From Legionella drozanskii LLAP-1 (GTDB lineage Bacteria > Pseudomonadota > Gammaproteobacteria > Legionellales > Legionellaceae), in the NCBI RefSeq assembly GCF_001467585.1, contig NZ_LNXY01000020.1, positions 664,904-728,903 of the forward strand: a DNA stretch of 64,000 bases, in the 5' to 3' direction. The notes below the pieces were generated by a model, which ran no database searches, was not told where the DNA came from, and was given only the letters and a program-made list of their open reading frames with translations. The position numbers and the translations under genes were made by a program. Of this stretch, positions 62,473-64,000 are shown piece by piece. Within the stretch, counting starts at the first letter, position 1. Each line of letters starts with the position of its first letter.

Positions 62473-63186
62473 CTAAGCAGGTTCATGCTCACGAATATTT
62501 AGCAAATCCCTATATCGGTCTAAACTTGCTTCCACTAAAGGTTTTTTTTGCTCATCGAGTAAATAAGTATCTAAGCCGTCTCGGAGTTGTTTTGCAGTTT
62601 CGTACATGATTGTTAACCGCTCAGCATCGATAGAGGGATTACCCGAAGACTGCATAAATAAGCAAAGTCCGCGGACACTAAAAGCACCGATATTCTGTAA
62701 ATCGAAAACTCCGCTGGCTGTCGCTGCGGCTAAACTACAGAGGATAGGTCCCTGACCGTTAGCATATTGATGTCGGTGAAATAAATTTCCTTCTCCAAAA
62801 CGCAAACCCGCCGCAAGAACGGTTTGCAGCAATTCATAACCTGCTAATTGGCGATTTTCTTTCGCTAGTAAAAACATCATTACGGATTTGCCTTTTTCAG
62901 CATGAAGAATCGGATCATTGTTTTCTTCAACCAGCCTATTTGGAATAGGATTTGCTTTGGTATTTGCCATAAGTGCATCGAGATGGTTATCTTCTGGCTC
63001 GGCTTCTGAATTGACTTTTCGAACAGCAATAATGTCATCAAAATGCTTGTTTTCAGTTTGCCCTAAAGAAGGTTGATAGCCTGCAGGAGTTAAACTGCGG
63101 CGTCTTGCTTTCATCAAGCGACCGATAGTAATCACAACCCCAATGAGTAAAAGAACATTAAGGATAAGACTCCAGTTTGCCTGCAT
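62473..63186 (-). CDS. zipA: cell-division protein ZipA
   Basis: 237 residues. N-terminal membrane anchor (WSLILNVLLLIGVVITIGRL), a charged linker (~25-95), and the C-terminal FtsZ-binding domain (VMMFLLAKENRQLAGYELLQ, VLAAGLRFGEG, LCLFMQSSGNP). It tethers FtsZ to the membrane. Follows smc with a 62-base gap. Confidence 0.93.
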   Translation of the reverse strand: MQANWSLILNVLLLIGVVITIGRLMKARRRSLTPAGYQPSLGQTENKHFDDIIAVRKVNSEAEPEDNHLDALMANTKANPIPNRLVEENNDPILHAEKGKSVMMFLLAKENRQLAGYELLQTVLAAGLRFGEGNLFHRHQYANGQGPILCSLAAATASGVFDLQNIGAFSVRGLCLFMQSSGNPSIDAERLTIMYETAKQLRDGLDTYLLDEQKKPLVEASLDRYRDLLNIREHEPA

Positions 63187-63248
63187 GTTTACTCCTATAT
63201 AGTTTGTCTGCCAGATTGGGAGAACTTAGACCCTGTTCCCAATTTATT

Positions 63249-64000
63249 TTAAGTCTCGGTCATTGCCAAGGCTTGCTCTACATCTACAGCAACAATACGT
63301 GAAACACCCGGCTCCCGCATTGTCACTCCAATGAGATGTTCTGCTAACTCCATTGTCACCTTATTGTGAGTGATAAACAGAAATTGCACGAATTGTGACA
63401 TTTCTTTTACCAAATCACAAAAACGCCGGACATTAGCATCATCCAAAGGAGCATCCACTTCATCCAACATACAAAATGGCGAAGGATTCAATTGGAAAAT
63501 CGCAAAAACCAAAGCCACAGCGGTCATTGCTTTTTCCCCGCCCGACAATAAGTGAATGGTACTGTTTCGCTTACCCGGGGGCTGTGCCATTACCACTACA
63601 CCAGCTTCCAACAGATTATCACAAGTTAGCTCTAACAAGGCACGTCCTCCTCCAAAAAGACGTGGAAAAAGCGCCTGAAAAGCAATATTCACCTCATCAA
63701 ACGTCGTTCTTAATCGTTGATGAGTTTCTTTATCCATTTTTTCAATGGCCGCATCTAATGTTGCTAACGCTTCGGTCAAATCGTTGTATTGCTCATCTAA
63801 ATGCTGCCTTCGCTGAAATTCACTGTCATATTCTTCTATAGCAGCTAAATTGATAGCACCTAAGCGTTTGATTTTATCAACAATATCTTGTAATTGTTGT
63901 TCACGCAAATTTTGATTAACATCGGCAGGAATTGCGGCAAGCACTTGGTCAACTTGTTCATCTAATTCCGCTAAGGATTCGAGGATTCCACCGGCTCGAA
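63249..64000 (-). CDS. smc: chromosome condensation protein SMC, C-terminal part
   Basis: The frame is open to the window edge (~250 codons visible). The C-terminal ATPase head is present: LGAINLAAIEEYDSEFQRR (end of coiled coil), HLLSGGEKAMTAVALVFAI (ABC signature), CMLDEVDAPLDDAN (Walker B), FLFITHNKVTMELAEHLIGV. Condensin with Kleisin partners. Its start lies outside the window. Confidence 0.96.
   Translation of the reverse strand, partial: RAGGILESLAELDEQVDQVLAAIPADVNQNLREQQLQDIVDKIKRLGAINLAAIEEYDSEFQRRQHLDEQYNDLTEALATLDAAIEKMDKETHQRLRTTFDEVNIAFQALFPRLFGGGRALLELTCDNLLEAGVVVMAQPPGKRNSTIHLLSGGEKAMTAVALVFAIFQLNPSPFCMLDEVDAPLDDANVRRFCDLVKEMSQFVQFLFITHNKVTMELAEHLIGVTMREPGVSRIVAVDVEQALAMTET

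Noticed and set aside
1-64000. CRISPR array or retron
   Set aside because: No regularly spaced repeats with unique spacers and no reverse transcriptase or Cas genes were seen.

Overview
The window reads as a chromosomal segment of a Legionella-like gammaproteobacterium. The DNA is AT-rich. A conserved cell-wall and division cluster is interleaved with genes typical of intracellular Legionellales: a RasGEF-domain protein, a protein with a CX5R phosphatase-like motif, a fungal-type Thi5 pyrimidine synthase under a TPP riboswitch, and many unrecognised, often secreted or effector-like ORFs. The assignment comes from gene content and style only; no database search was possible.

Layout. 1-6585 is decaying accessory DNA: the end of an IS3-like transposase, a carboxymuconolactone decarboxylase/LysR divergent pair, a frameshifted SRPBCC gene, and a minus-strand operon (two CPBP proteases, a luciferase-like monooxygenase, a MATE pump, a beta-helix protein). 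Three of the five operon genes are broken. 6586-14745 is a discrete 8.16-kb genomic island in the 3' end of tRNA-Pro(GGG), bounded by 48-bp direct repeats and carrying TTTGGATCG arm-type repeats at both ends. It encodes a P4-type integrase, a RhuM-family protein, a secreted protein, an XRE remnant and a three-part operon: a 4-TM membrane protein, a large protein of unknown fold, and a zinc-ribbon/PD-(D/E)XK-type nuclease. That operon looks like a decayed, possibly undescribed defence or conflict module.

14775-37440 is a mosaic of metabolism and host-interaction candidates: glutaryl-CoA dehydrogenase with a fused E1 alpha-beta dehydrogenase; a FliK-like/FlhB-C-terminus-like pair; TrhO; a RasGEF protein; a TPP-riboswitch-controlled Thi5; a CX5R protein; a VanX-type dipeptidase; an internally duplicated 455-aa protein; PBP4 (DacB); and ParB without an adjacent ParA.

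37680-45078 is housekeeping: rsmB-fmt-def on the minus strand, and dprA-smg-topA plus a HAD phosphatase on the plus strand. 45224-49300 holds an orphan, threonine aldolase, a kinase-like phosphotransferase, a bacterial PH-domain protein, a DciA-like protein and two copies of a GCGAATCCCCG palindromic repeat.

49309-64000 (all minus strand) is a dcw cluster, in transcription order smc-zipA-murF-mraY-murD-ftsW-murC-murB-ddl-ftsQ-ftsA-ftsZ-lpxC. Genes are tightly packed, several overlapping by 1-4 bases. They build lipid I, convert the UDP-muramyl precursors, assemble the Z-ring and start lipid A synthesis. murG is not at its usual place between ftsW and murC.
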